Below are positions 5,405 to 14,035 of a DNA stretch of 17,212 bases, piece by piece. How positions within the stretch are numbered: position 1 is the stretch's first letter; each line of letters begins with the position of its first letter. Both the position numbers and the translations under genes were made by a program. Below the pieces are notes generated by a model. The model saw only the letters and a program-made list of their open reading frames with translations, had not been told where the DNA came from and did not search any database. The DNA lies in the NCBI GenBank assembly GCA_900541915.1, contig UQLS01000024.1, positions 1 through 17,212 on the forward strand, read 5' to 3'. The DNA is from an uncultured Phascolarctobacterium sp. GTDB taxonomy: Bacteria; Bacillota; Negativicutes; Acidaminococcales; Acidaminococcaceae.

Positions 5405-8400
5405 TTATTCGTTATCTTTTTTCTCGTCGCGGGTAAGATTATATTTAATCTTAATATCACGGTAACGGCTCATACCAGTGCCGGCAGGAATCAGTTTACC
5501 AATGATAACATTTTCTTTCAGGCCCAGCAGCGGGTCAACCTTACCTTTAATAGCGGCATCGGTCAGGACACGAGTGGTTTCCTGGAAGGATGCAGCAGAC
5601 AGGAAGGAGTCGGTTGCCAGAGAAGCCTTGGTAATACCCAGAAGAATCGGACGTCCTTCTGCAGGTTCTTTGCCAGCTTCCAGCATTTCTTCATTCTGCT
5701 GTTCAAATTCAGCCACGTCAACATATTCGCCCGGAAGCATTGTAGTATCGCCGGATTCTTCGATACGTACTTTACGCATCATCTGACGTACCATTACTTC
5801 GATATGCTTACTGTTAATATCAACGCCCTGAGATTTGTAAACGCCTACAACCTGTTGTACCAGGTAACGTTGGGTTGCTTTCACGCCGCTGATACGCAGG
5901 ATATCATGCGGATTGAGAGAACCTTCAGTCAGGCGGTCGCCTTTTTCAATTTGCTGTCCTTCGATTACAGCCAGCTTAGCACCATACGGAATAGTGTATT
6001 CCTGTCCTAAGCCGTCTTCACCGGTAACAATAACTCGACGGGAGCCGCCTTCTTCAATAATATGAACATAACCGGTATTTTCGGTCAGGATACCAGGATG
6101 TTTCGGTTTACGTGCTTCAAACAATTCTTCGACACGCGGCAGACCTTGGGTAATATCGTCACCGCCTGCAACACCGCCGGTGTGGAAAGTACGCATGGTA
6201 AGCTGGGTACCAGGTTCACCGATGGACTGTGCAGCAATAGTGCCGACTGCTTCACCAACATCAACATTTTTGCCAGTTGCCAAGTTACGGCCATAGCACT
6301 TACGGCAAACACCGAATTTAGCTTTACAGGTCAGGACGCTGCGAATCTTAACTTTTTCACGCAGTGTGCAGATCTTTTCAGCCATATCTTCGGTAATGTA
6401 TTCGTTGATATGATACAGTACTTCACCGTTTTCATCACAGATATCTTCAGCCAGGTTACGGCCAATGATACGGTCATGCAAGGATTCAATAACAGTTTGT
6501 TTATTTTTGCCTTCGGTAATTGCTTCAACTTCGATACCGGCAATATCGTTATTGCGGATGCGCATTTCTTTAACGGTACCGTCAGCCAGGATAGTATCAA
6601 TGGTTTCAACAGTCATAGTATCGCCCATATGAGCCAGAACTTCGCCTTCACCGTTAACAATGTCTGCAGCAACTTCTTTGCCTTCGAAATTATGTACCAT
6701 TGCTTCTTTCAGGACTTTATTTGCATATTCATCGCTGATGTTGATACGTACAGTTTCAGTTTCTTCACCGTTCATATCTTCGCTAGCATACAGTACAATT
6801 TCTTCAACCTTGGCAGCACTGAGTTTCTTGTACAGCTCTTCGGTAATAATGGTATCTGCTTCAGCAACAATACTGCCGTCTTCAGCAGTAATACCGGAAG
6901 CTAAAGTACGTCCCAGTACATTTTCACGAATCTTATTCTGGCTGCAGCCAAGAACTGCTTTACACAGACGATTACGTTCTTTAACCAGATTCATGCCAAC
7001 AACATCGCAGTCGTCTTCACGAACGATAACGTCCTGAGCAACGTCTACCAGACGACGGGTCAGATAACCGGAGTCAGCAGTACGCAGTGCGGTATCGGCC
7101 AAACCTTTACGAGCACCGTGAGTAGAAATGAAGTATTCCAAAATGGTCAAGCCTTCACGGAAGTTTGCTTTAATAGGACGGTCGATGATACGGCCGGAAG
7201 GATCGGCCATCAAACCACGCATACCAGCCAGCTGACGAATCTGCTGTACGTTACCGCGGGCACCGGAGTTAGCCATCATGTATACGGAGTTGAATTTATC
7301 CATGGTAGTGGCCATGAGTTTTTCAGTAACTTTATCAGTTGCTTCAGTCCAGAGGTCAATAACCTTACGATAACGTTCATCCGGACTCATCAAGCCGCGG
7401 CGGAACAGTCTTTCGGTCTTATCGACTTCTTTTTCAGTTGCATCAAGGATGGCAGCTTTTTCAGCAGGAATCTTGATATCAGAGGTAGCAATGGAAATGC
7501 CGGCCTTACAAGCATTGTCATAACCCATTTTCTTAACGATATCAAGGATTTCTGCAGTACGCAGGTTACCATAAAGTTTATGTGCTTTAGCAACCAGCTT
7601 GCCAAGTTCTTTCTTGTCAATCAGCTTGCCAAGATGCCATTCTTCCTGACCGTCAGCATTAACTTCTTTATGATAATAACGCATTTCTTTCGGCAATTCA
7701 CTGTTGAAAATGGTGTTACCAACAGTAGTAGTAACAAGGCTTACGCCTTCAGTTTTCTCTTCGCCGATAATATGGTCATTAGGAATATATACTTTAATCA
7801 GTGCCTGCAGGTCTACTACACCGTGGAAATAAGCCAGCTGTGCTTCATCAATGCTGGAGAAGCGGCGGCCTTCACCTTTGGCACCTTCTTTAACGATGGT
7901 CAGGTAGTAGGAACCAAGAACCATATCCTGGGTAGGAACAGCAACCGGTTTGCCGTCTTTAGGAGCCAGGATATTGTTTACAGACAGCATCAGCATACGT
8001 GCTTCTGCCTGAGCTTCTACAGAAAGCGGCAGATGGACAGCCATCTGGTCACCATCGAAGTCGGCGTTATAAGCGGTACATACCAACGGATGCAGTTTGA
8101 TTGCACGGCCTTCAGACAGGATAGGCTCGAAAGCCTGAATACCCAGTCTGTGCAGGGTCGGTGCACGGTTCAGCAGTACAGGATGTTCTTTAATTACTTC
8201 TTCCAAAACGTCCCAAACGACATTATTAGCACGTTCTACCATGCGTTTTGCGCTCTTAATATTGGTAGCCTCACCGCTGTTTACCAAACGTTTCATTACG
8301 AAAGGTTTGAACAGTTCCAGTGCCATTTCTTTCGGCAGGCCGCACTGATGCATTTTCAGTTCAGGACCTACAACGATAACGGAACGACCGGAGTAGTCAA

Positions 8401-9406
8401 CACGTTTACCAAGCAGGTTCTGACGGAAACGACCTTGTTTACCTTTCAGCATATCGGAAAGAGATTTCAAAGGTCTGTTGCCAGGACCAGTTACAGGACG
8501 GCCACGGCGACCGTTATCAATCAAAGCGTCAACAGCTTCCTGCAGCATACGTTTTTCATTACGTACGATAATGTCAGGAGCATGCAGTTCCAACAAACGT
8601 TTTAAACGGTTGTTACGGTTGATTACACGACGATACAAATCGTTCAAATCGGAAGTTGCAAAACGACCGCCATCCAGCTGAACCATAGGACGCAGTTCAG
8701 GAGGAATAACCGGTACTACGTCAAGAATCATCCATTCAGGACGGTTACCGGATTTCAGGAAGGCTTCGCATACTTCCAGACGGCGTACGGCACGTACTTT
8801 ACGCTGGCCGCTAACTTCTTTCATTTCAGCACGCAGCTCATCGGTCAGCTGCTGCAGATCAATTTCCTGCAGCAGTTGTTTAATTGCAGCTGCACCCATG
8901 CCTACTTCAAATTCGTCACCATATTTGTCACGAGCTTCAACATATTCGCTTTCGCTGAGCAGCTGTTTCTTTACCAGCGGGGTATCACCAGGATCAAGTA
9001 CGATGTAATTTGCAAAATACAGTACTTTTTCCAGGCTGCGGGGAGAAATATCCAAAATCAGACCCATACGGCTGGGAATACCTTTAAAGTACCAGATATG
9101 AGATACGGGAGCTGCCAGTTCGATATGGCCCATACGGTCACGACGAACTTTGCTGCGGGTTACTTCAACGCCGCATTTGTCGCAGATGATGCCTTTATAA
9201 CGGATGCGTTTATATTTACCGCAATGGCATTCCCAGTCTTTGGTAGGTCCGAAAATTCTTTCACAGAACAAGCCGTCGCGTTCCGGTTTCAGAGTTCTGT
9301 AATTGATGGTTTCCGGCTTCTTTACTTCACCATAGGACCAGGCTCTAATCTGGTCCGGAGAAGCTAAACCGATACGCATAGACTCAAAATTATTTACATC
9401 TAACAA
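5405..9406 (-). CDS. rpoC: DNA-directed RNA polymerase subunit beta-prime, 1333 aa
   Basis: This is the largest core polymerase subunit and carries the catalytic magnesium site. Zinc site 1 uses C60, C62, C75 and C78 (CHCG...CDKC). The catalytic NADFDGDQMAVH lies at 447-458 with D449, D451 and D453. The bridge-helix and trigger-loop region GLTILEYFISTHGARKGLADTALRT spans 752-776. Zinc site 2 uses C800, C1027, C1034 and C1037. GEPGTQLTMRTFHTGG is at 1064-1078. The start is a TTG codon at 9406 with AAGGGAG 10 nt upstream, and the protein opens MLDVNNFE as in Bacillus subtilis RpoC, which supports that start. It is about 130 residues longer than the B. subtilis protein (1199 aa); nearly all the excess lies between C800 and C1027, in a threefold repeated insert (see findings). 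rpoB ends 20 nt upstream. Confidence 0.99.
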   Translation of the reverse strand: MLDVNNFESMRIGLASPDQIRAWSYGEVKKPETINYRTLKPERDGLFCERIFGPTKDWECHCGKYKRIRYKGIICDKCGVEVTRSKVRRDRMGHIELAAPVSHIWYFKGIPSRMGLILDISPRSLEKVLYFANYIVLDPGDTPLVKKQLLSESEYVEARDKYGDEFEVGMGAAAIKQLLQEIDLQQLTDELRAEMKEVSGQRKVRAVRRLEVCEAFLKSGNRPEWMILDVVPVIPPELRPMVQLDGGRFATSDLNDLYRRVINRNNRLKRLLELHAPDIIVRNEKRMLQEAVDALIDNGRRGRPVTGPGNRPLKSLSDMLKGKQGRFRQNLLGKRVDYSGRSVIVVGPELKMHQCGLPKEMALELFKPFVMKRLVNSGEATNIKSAKRMVERANNVVWDVLEEVIKEHPVLLNRAPTLHRLGIQAFEPILSEGRAIKLHPLVCTAYNADFDGDQMAVHLPLSVEAQAEARMLMLSVNNILAPKDGKPVAVPTQDMVLGSYYLTIVKEGAKGEGRRFSSIDEAQLAYFHGVVDLQALIKVYIPNDHIIGEEKTEGVSLVTTTVGNTIFNSELPKEMRYYHKEVNADGQEEWHLGKLIDKKELGKLVAKAHKLYGNLRTAEILDIVKKMGYDNACKAGISIATSDIKIPAEKAAILDATEKEVDKTERLFRRGLMSPDERYRKVIDLWTEATDKVTEKLMATTMDKFNSVYMMANSGARGNVQQIRQLAGMRGLMADPSGRIIDRPIKANFREGLTILEYFISTHGARKGLADTALRTADSGYLTRRLVDVAQDVIVREDDCDVVGMNLVKERNRLCKAVLGCSQNKIRENVLGRTLASGITAEDGSIVAEADTIITEELYKKLSAAKVEEIVLYASEDMNGEETETVRINISDEYANKVLKEAMVHNFEGKEVAADIVNGEGEVLAHMGDTMTVETIDTILADGTVKEMRIRNNDIAGIEVEAITEGKNKQTVIESLHDRIIGRNLAEDICDENGEVLYHINEYITEDMAEKICTLREKVKIRSVLTCKAKFGVCRKCYGRNLATGKNVDVGEAVGTIAAQSIGEPGTQLTMRTFHTGGVAGGDDITQGLPRVEELFEARKPKHPGILTENTGYVHIIEEGGSRRVIVTGEDGLGQEYTIPYGAKLAVIEGQQIEKGDRLTEGSLNPHDILRISGVKATQRYLVQQVVGVYKSQGVDINSKHIEVMVRQMMRKVRIEESGDTTMLPGEYVDVAEFEQQNEEMLEAGKEPAEGRPILLGITKASLATDSFLSAASFQETTRVLTDAAIKGKVDPLLGLKENVIIGKLIPAGTGMSRYRDIKIKYNLTRDEKKDNE

Positions 9407-9426
9407 GAATTGCTCGCTCCCTTCTA

Positions 9427-12400
9427 TTACATATCATCGTCAAGATCAGATTCGCCGTCTTTAATAGTGAAATTACCAAGGTCGGCAATCACATCCGGCA
9501 TATCTTCGGTAGCGTCATTATCTGCATAATCATCATTTTGCTGTTCAACAGGTGCTTCATTGATTTGACCTTCAATATTCAGATCAACTTCACGTGCGGT
9601 TTCAGCAATATCATCATCAGTATCACGCAGGGAAATTTCTTCCTCATCTTCATTCAGCACTTTGATATCAAGGCCGATACTTTGCAGCTCTTTAACAAGT
9701 ACTTTGAAGGATTCAGGAATACCAGGATCAGGAACGTTTTCACCTTTAACGATAGCTTCGTAAGTTTTTACACGGCCAACAACGTCGTCAGACTTAACGG
9801 TAAGGATTTCCTGCAGGGTGTAAGCAGCGCCGTATGCTTCCAGCGCCCAAACTTCCATTTCACCGAATCTCTGGCCGCCGAATTGAGCTTTACCGCCCAA
9901 AGGCTGCTGGGTAACCAAAGAGTACGGGCCGGTGCTGCGGGCATGGATTTTATCGTCAACCAGATGGTGCAATTTAAGCATATATGTAAGACCAACAGTT
10001 ACTTTGTTATCGAAAGGTTCGCCAGTACGTCCATCGTACAAAGTGGTCTTAGCAGTAGCATCAATGCCAGCAAGTTCCAGTGCATCAGCAATATCCTGTT
10101 CATGTGCGCCGTCAAATACAGGTACGGAAATCTGTACTGCACGAACGCTCTGATCACCGAATCTATCAATTTCTACAGTTTCCGGCATACCGTTCTTTTC
10201 AACGTCATAGCCGTATTTATTCAGTTTCTCTACCAAGCCCTCTGCATTATCGGCAATTTGCATACCGAGTGCACGAGCAGCCCAGCCAAGATGGTTTTCC
10301 AAAATTTGTCCGATGTTCATACGGGAAGGTACGCCCAAAGGATTCAGTACGATATGTACCGGTTCGCCGCTGGGCAGGAAAGGCATATCCTCACGTGCCA
10401 TAATACGGGAAACGACACCTTTGTTACCATGGCGGCCTGCCATCTTATCGCCTTCAGAAATCTTACGTTTCTGAGCGATATGAACACGAACTTGTTCGTT
10501 TACTCCCGGAGGCAGTTCGTCACCGTTTTCACGGCTGAATACTTTTACGCTGACAATCTTACCAGCTTCGCCATGCGGTACGCGGAGAGAACTGTCACGC
10601 ACTTCACGTGCTTTTTCACCAAAGATAGCACGCAGCAAACGTTCTTCAGCAGTCAGTTCGGTTTCGCCTTTCGGAGTTACTTTACCAACAAGGATATCGC
10701 CAGGACGAACTTCTGCACCAATACGGATAATACCGCGTTCATCCAGATCTTTCAGAGCTTCTTCAGAAACGTTCGGAATTTCACGGGTGATTTCTTCTTT
10801 ACCCAGTTTGGTATCACGCGCATCGCAGTCATATTCTTCAATATGGATAGAAGTAAATACGTCAGCTTTTACAAGGTCTTCGTTCAGCAGAATAGCATCC
10901 TCGTAGTTATAGCCTTCCCAAGGCATGTAAGCAACGATTACGTTGTGACCGAGAGCCAATTCGCCATGGTCAGTTGCAGGACCATCTGCCAGAACCTGTT
11001 TTTCAACAACCTTGTCGCCTTTATAAACGATAGGACGCTGATTTACGCAGGTACCCTGGTTGGAACGTTTGAATTTAAGCAGCGGATAAACATCCAGTTC
11101 GCCGTTTTCAGCACGTACACGGATTTCATTGCCTACTACACGTTCAACAGTACCAGCGCGTTTAGCCAGTACGCAGACACCAGAGTCAACAGCAACCTTG
11201 TATTCCATACCGGTACCGATAATCGGAGCCTGAGTGCACAGCAAAGGTACAGCCTGACGCTGCATGTTTGCGCCCATCAATGCACGGTTAGCGTCATCGT
11301 TTTCAAGGAACGGAATCAACGCAGTAGCGATAGATACAACCTGTTTAGGAGAAACGTCCATGTAGTCTACTTGTTCAGGCGGCAGAGAAAGTACGTCGTC
11401 TTTTGCACGAGCAGTTACACGGTCTTCAAGGAAGTAGCCATTTTCATCCAAAGGTTCGTTGGCCTGTGCGATGATATACTTATCTTCCTCATCAGCAGTC
11501 ATATAGTAAACTTCATCAGTTACACGTCTGTTTTCTTTATCAACACGGCGGTACGGAGTTTCCATAAAGCCATATTTGTTGATAACAGCAAAGGTAGAAA
11601 GAGAACCAATCAAGCCGATATTCGGACCTTCAGGAGTCTCGATAGGACACATACGGCCATAGTGAGAGTTATGTACGTCGCGAACTTCATAGCCTGCACG
11701 TTCACGGCTCAAACCGCCAGGACCAAGTGCGGACAGACGGCGTTTATGAGTCAGTTCTGCCAGAGGATTGTTCTGGTCCATGAACTGAGACAGCTGGCTG
11801 CTGCCAAAGAATTCTTTGATTGCTGCTACAACAGGACGAATATTGATAAGAGCTTGCGGAGTAATAACCTCAGTATCCTGAATGGTCATACGTTCTCTTA
11901 CAACTCTTTCCATACGTGCCAGACCGATGCGGAACTGATTCTGCAGCAGTTCGCCTACGCAACGTACACGACGGTTGCCCAAATGGTCGATGTCATCGCC
12001 GGTACCGTGGCCATCCATCATGTTCAGCAAATAGTTGAAGGATACCAGAACATCTTCTACTGTTACAGTACGTATTTTTTCATCAATACCGGTAGTGAAC
12101 AGTAAATCCATATCCTGATCTTTAAATTTAATTTTCAGTTTACGCAGACCTTGTTCTTTGTAAACACCGCTTGCTTCAATCTTATCCAGATTTTCTACAG
12201 TCATCTTGGTGCCTGCAGGCAGGATAATTTCACCGGTTTCCATATCAACCAGCGGTTCAGCAATTACAGTGCCTTGCAGACGGTTGCGCCAGCCAAGTTT
12301 TTTATTTAATTTATAACGGCCAACACTAGCCAGGTCATAACGTCTGTTGTCGAAGAAGGTAGCTTCAATCAACTGAGTAGCATTTTCCAAAGTAGGAGGT

Positions 12401-13125
12401 TCGCCGGGACGCAGTTTTTTATAAATTTCAATTAAAGCTTCTTCTCTGTTATTGGTAGTATCTTTTTCCAAAGTAGCCAGTACAAAAGGATGCTCACCGA
12501 ATACTTTGAGGATTTCCTCGTTAGAGGATAAACCAAGCGCACGCAGCAGCACAGTTGCAGGCAGCTTTCTGGTACGGTCTACACGGGCATAGATAACATC
12601 GTTGATGTCAGTTTCGTATTCAATCCAGGCACCGCGGTTAGGAATAACGGTGGTACCATACAGCTTTTTACCGCTGGGATCGATATCTACAGAATAATAA
12701 ACGCCGGGAGAACGTACTAATTGGCTGACGATAACACGTTCAGCACCATTAATAACAAAAGTACCAGTTTCCGTCATTAACGGGAAATCACCCATGAATA
12801 CGGAAGATTCTTTGATTTCACCGGTATCTTTATATACGAGACGTACTTTGACATTCATAGGTGCAGAGTAGGACTCATCTCTTTCTTTGCACTCTTCAAC
12901 GCCATATTTAGGCTTACCCAGCTCGAAATTTTCGAAGGAAAGTTCTAAATTACCGGTAAAGTCTTTTATCGGAGAAATATCATGGAAGATTTCACACAAA
13001 CCTTCTTTGATAAACCACTCATAGGATTTTCTCTGGATATCAATCAAATGAGGCATCGGCAATACTTCATTGATTCTCGCATAACTATACCGAATCCTAT
13101 CACCCACTGGAACCGGTTTAAACAT
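9427..13125 (-). CDS. rpoB: DNA-directed RNA polymerase subunit beta, 1232 aa
   Basis: This is the second large core subunit. Landmarks include VPVGDRIRYSYARINEVLPMP near the N-terminus, the rifampicin region FFGSSQLSQFMDQNNPLAEL (439-458) followed by THKRRLSALGPGG, the active-site stretch GDKMAGRHGNKG (892-903), and the C-terminal KSDDVVGRVKTYEAIVKGE. The positions usually altered in rifampicin resistance are wild type (Q447, D450, H460, S465, matching E. coli Q513, D516, H526 and S531). ATG 13125 is chosen: GTGAGG lies 8 nt upstream and MFKPVPVG is a natural start. An in-frame GTG at 13209 lies in the leader terminator loop and is rejected. After the conserved end, residues about 1158-1232 form an acidic, probably disordered tail. 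Expression probably depends on the promoter at 13342-13370 and the attenuator at 13187-13219. Confidence 0.99.
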   Translation of the reverse strand: MFKPVPVGDRIRYSYARINEVLPMPHLIDIQRKSYEWFIKEGLCEIFHDISPIKDFTGNLELSFENFELGKPKYGVEECKERDESYSAPMNVKVRLVYKDTGEIKESSVFMGDFPLMTETGTFVINGAERVIVSQLVRSPGVYYSVDIDPSGKKLYGTTVIPNRGAWIEYETDINDVIYARVDRTRKLPATVLLRALGLSSNEEILKVFGEHPFVLATLEKDTTNNREEALIEIYKKLRPGEPPTLENATQLIEATFFDNRRYDLASVGRYKLNKKLGWRNRLQGTVIAEPLVDMETGEIILPAGTKMTVENLDKIEASGVYKEQGLRKLKIKFKDQDMDLLFTTGIDEKIRTVTVEDVLVSFNYLLNMMDGHGTGDDIDHLGNRRVRCVGELLQNQFRIGLARMERVVRERMTIQDTEVITPQALINIRPVVAAIKEFFGSSQLSQFMDQNNPLAELTHKRRLSALGPGGLSRERAGYEVRDVHNSHYGRMCPIETPEGPNIGLIGSLSTFAVINKYGFMETPYRRVDKENRRVTDEVYYMTADEEDKYIIAQANEPLDENGYFLEDRVTARAKDDVLSLPPEQVDYMDVSPKQVVSIATALIPFLENDDANRALMGANMQRQAVPLLCTQAPIIGTGMEYKVAVDSGVCVLAKRAGTVERVVGNEIRVRAENGELDVYPLLKFKRSNQGTCVNQRPIVYKGDKVVEKQVLADGPATDHGELALGHNVIVAYMPWEGYNYEDAILLNEDLVKADVFTSIHIEEYDCDARDTKLGKEEITREIPNVSEEALKDLDERGIIRIGAEVRPGDILVGKVTPKGETELTAEERLLRAIFGEKAREVRDSSLRVPHGEAGKIVSVKVFSRENGDELPPGVNEQVRVHIAQKRKISEGDKMAGRHGNKGVVSRIMAREDMPFLPSGEPVHIVLNPLGVPSRMNIGQILENHLGWAARALGMQIADNAEGLVEKLNKYGYDVEKNGMPETVEIDRFGDQSVRAVQISVPVFDGAHEQDIADALELAGIDATAKTTLYDGRTGEPFDNKVTVGLTYMLKLHHLVDDKIHARSTGPYSLVTQQPLGGKAQFGGQRFGEMEVWALEAYGAAYTLQEILTVKSDDVVGRVKTYEAIVKGENVPDPGIPESFKVLVKELQSIGLDIKVLNEDEEEISLRDTDDDIAETAREVDLNIEGQINEAPVEQQNDDYADNDATEDMPDVIADLGNFTIKDGESDLDDDM

Positions 13126-13186
13126 GTAATTCCTCACCCCTTCATATTTTGTCAGGCACGCAAAACCAGCACAATCAATCGTCGAC

Positions 13187-13219
13187 AAAAAAAACAAGGT
13201 TCTTACCACAAGGACCTTG
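13187..13219 (-). terminator. Attenuator in the rpoB leader
   Basis: In the minus-strand RNA the stem CAAGGT / ACCTTG (13219-13214 with 13200-13195) extends past a C-A mismatch into CTT / AAG with a 5-nt loop, and is followed at once by eight U (13194-13187). It lies downstream of the rpoBC promoter and 61 nt upstream of the rpoB start, so it can only act as a conditional or partial terminator of rpoBC. Confidence 0.8.
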
Positions 13220-13341
13220 TCTGTTGTCTTCGATGAATGTGCTTCATCTGTACACTATAAGCAAAATACGCCGTTCAACCACTGACCCAACGTATATGTT
13301 GTCAATCATACCTGCATTCATTCTTATTGATGTAGTATATT

Positions 13342-13370
13342 ATATTAGCACATTATTTTCAGTATGTCAA
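13342..13370 (-). promoter_or_regulatory. rpoBC promoter
   Basis: The minus strand has a perfect -35 TTGACA (13370-13365), a 17-bp spacer, and -10 TAATAT (13347-13342). Transcription should start near 13335. The upstream DNA is very AT-rich, which would help a strong promoter. With the rplL terminator it separates rpoBC from the ribosomal protein genes. Confidence 0.8.
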
Positions 13371-13544
13371 TAAAATATCCTTAAAAATTATCTTTTAATG
13401 ACATTTTTTATTGCAAAAATTTTCATCAATAAAAAATCCTGACTAAAAGTATCACATGCAATAAAATATCTTCAAAAAACATTGTCCAATCAACAAAATA
13501 CTATGGAATAAATATGCTTGTAACTCATAAAATAATAAAATCAC

Positions 13545-13583
13545 AAAAACAAAAAGCTCCATCCTTTACAGGATGGAGCTTTT
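13545..13583 (-). terminator. Terminator after rplL
   Basis: A perfect 13-bp stem AAAAGCTCCATCC / GGATGGAGCTTTT with a 6-nt loop is followed on the minus strand by a T-rich tract broken by one G. It starts 13 nt past the rplL stop. Some read-through into rpoB is possible, as in other rplL-rpoB junctions. Confidence 0.88.
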
Positions 13584-13596
13584 AAGAAAAGCAAAA

Positions 13597-13965
13597 TTAT
13601 TTTACTTCTACAGATGCGCCAGCTTCTTCGAGTTTAGCTTTCAGAGCGTCAGCGTCAGCTTTGGAAACTTTTTCTTTAACAGCTTTCGGTGCGCCGTCAA
13701 CGATTTCTTTAGCTTCTTTCAAGCCCAGGCCGGTTACTTCGCGAACAACTTTGATAACGTTGATTTTGGAAGCGCCAGCAGCGGTCAGGATAACGTCAAA
13801 TTCAGTTTTTTCAGCAGCAGCTTCGCCAGCAGCAGCCGGAGCAGCAGCAACAGCTACCGGAGCAGCAGCGGATACGCCGAATTTTTCTTCCAGAGCTTTT
13901 ACGAGTTCAGAGAGTTCGAGTACGGTCATAGATTCAATAGCTTCGATGATTTGTTCTTTATTCAT
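13597..13965 (-). CDS. rplL: 50S ribosomal protein L7/L12, 122 aa
   Basis: This stalk protein binds L10 as dimers and recruits translation factors. It has the N-terminal dimerisation region (MNKEQIIEAIESMTVLELSELVKALEEKFGV), an Ala/Pro/Val hinge (about 37-52) and the conserved C-terminal domain with KTEFDVIL, KINVIKVVRE, GLGLKEAKE and VDGAPK. ATG 13965 has GGAGG 8 nt upstream; the in-frame TTG at 13980 overlaps that site and is rejected. It follows rplJ after 70 nt and ends before a terminator. Codon use is strongly biased, as expected for an abundant protein. Confidence 0.98.
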   Translation of the reverse strand: MNKEQIIEAIESMTVLELSELVKALEEKFGVSAAAPVAVAAAPAAAGEAAAEKTEFDVILTAAGASKINVIKVVREVTGLGLKEAKEIVDGAPKAVKEKVSKADADALKAKLEEAGASVEVK

Positions 13966-14035
13966 TTCATTTACCTCCAATATAAGTAAGTGTTAATTTT
14001 AATATTTTAAACTGCTTTACGCAGCGCACCGCAGA

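Larger units (their letters stand above)
13126..13596. other. 471-bp rplL-rpoB intergenic region
   Basis: No protein gene is supported. From right to left it holds the rplL terminator (13545-13583), an AT-rich stretch (13371-13540) with three related copies of a CAATAAAAWATC motif, the rpoBC promoter (13342-13370), and a leader of about 210 nt with a short hairpin at 13232-13248 (GATGAA / TTCATC) and a full terminator at 13187-13219. Confidence 0.85.

Noticed and set aside
7118..8605. 495-codon plus-strand frame antisense to rpoC (also 6062-6904 and 8876-9367)
   Set aside because: These are mirror frames of a highly expressed, codon-biased gene, with no recognisable domain or promoter.
9538..12105. 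855-codon open frame on the plus strand, antisense to rpoB
   Set aside because: rpoB is unmistakable on the other strand. The antisense protein is rich in F, N, T and V as expected from reversed biased codons, has no motif, and has no ribosome binding site.
13126..13209. N-terminal extension of rpoB from GTG 13209
   Set aside because: The GTG is in the loop of the leader terminator, has no ribosome binding site, and the extra 28 residues resemble no RpoB. ATG 13125 has a proper site.
13285..13309. Second rpoB promoter at TTGACA (complement near 13301-13306)
   Set aside because: No -10-like hexamer stands at 16-18 bp downstream; the sequence more likely forms part of a leader hairpin.
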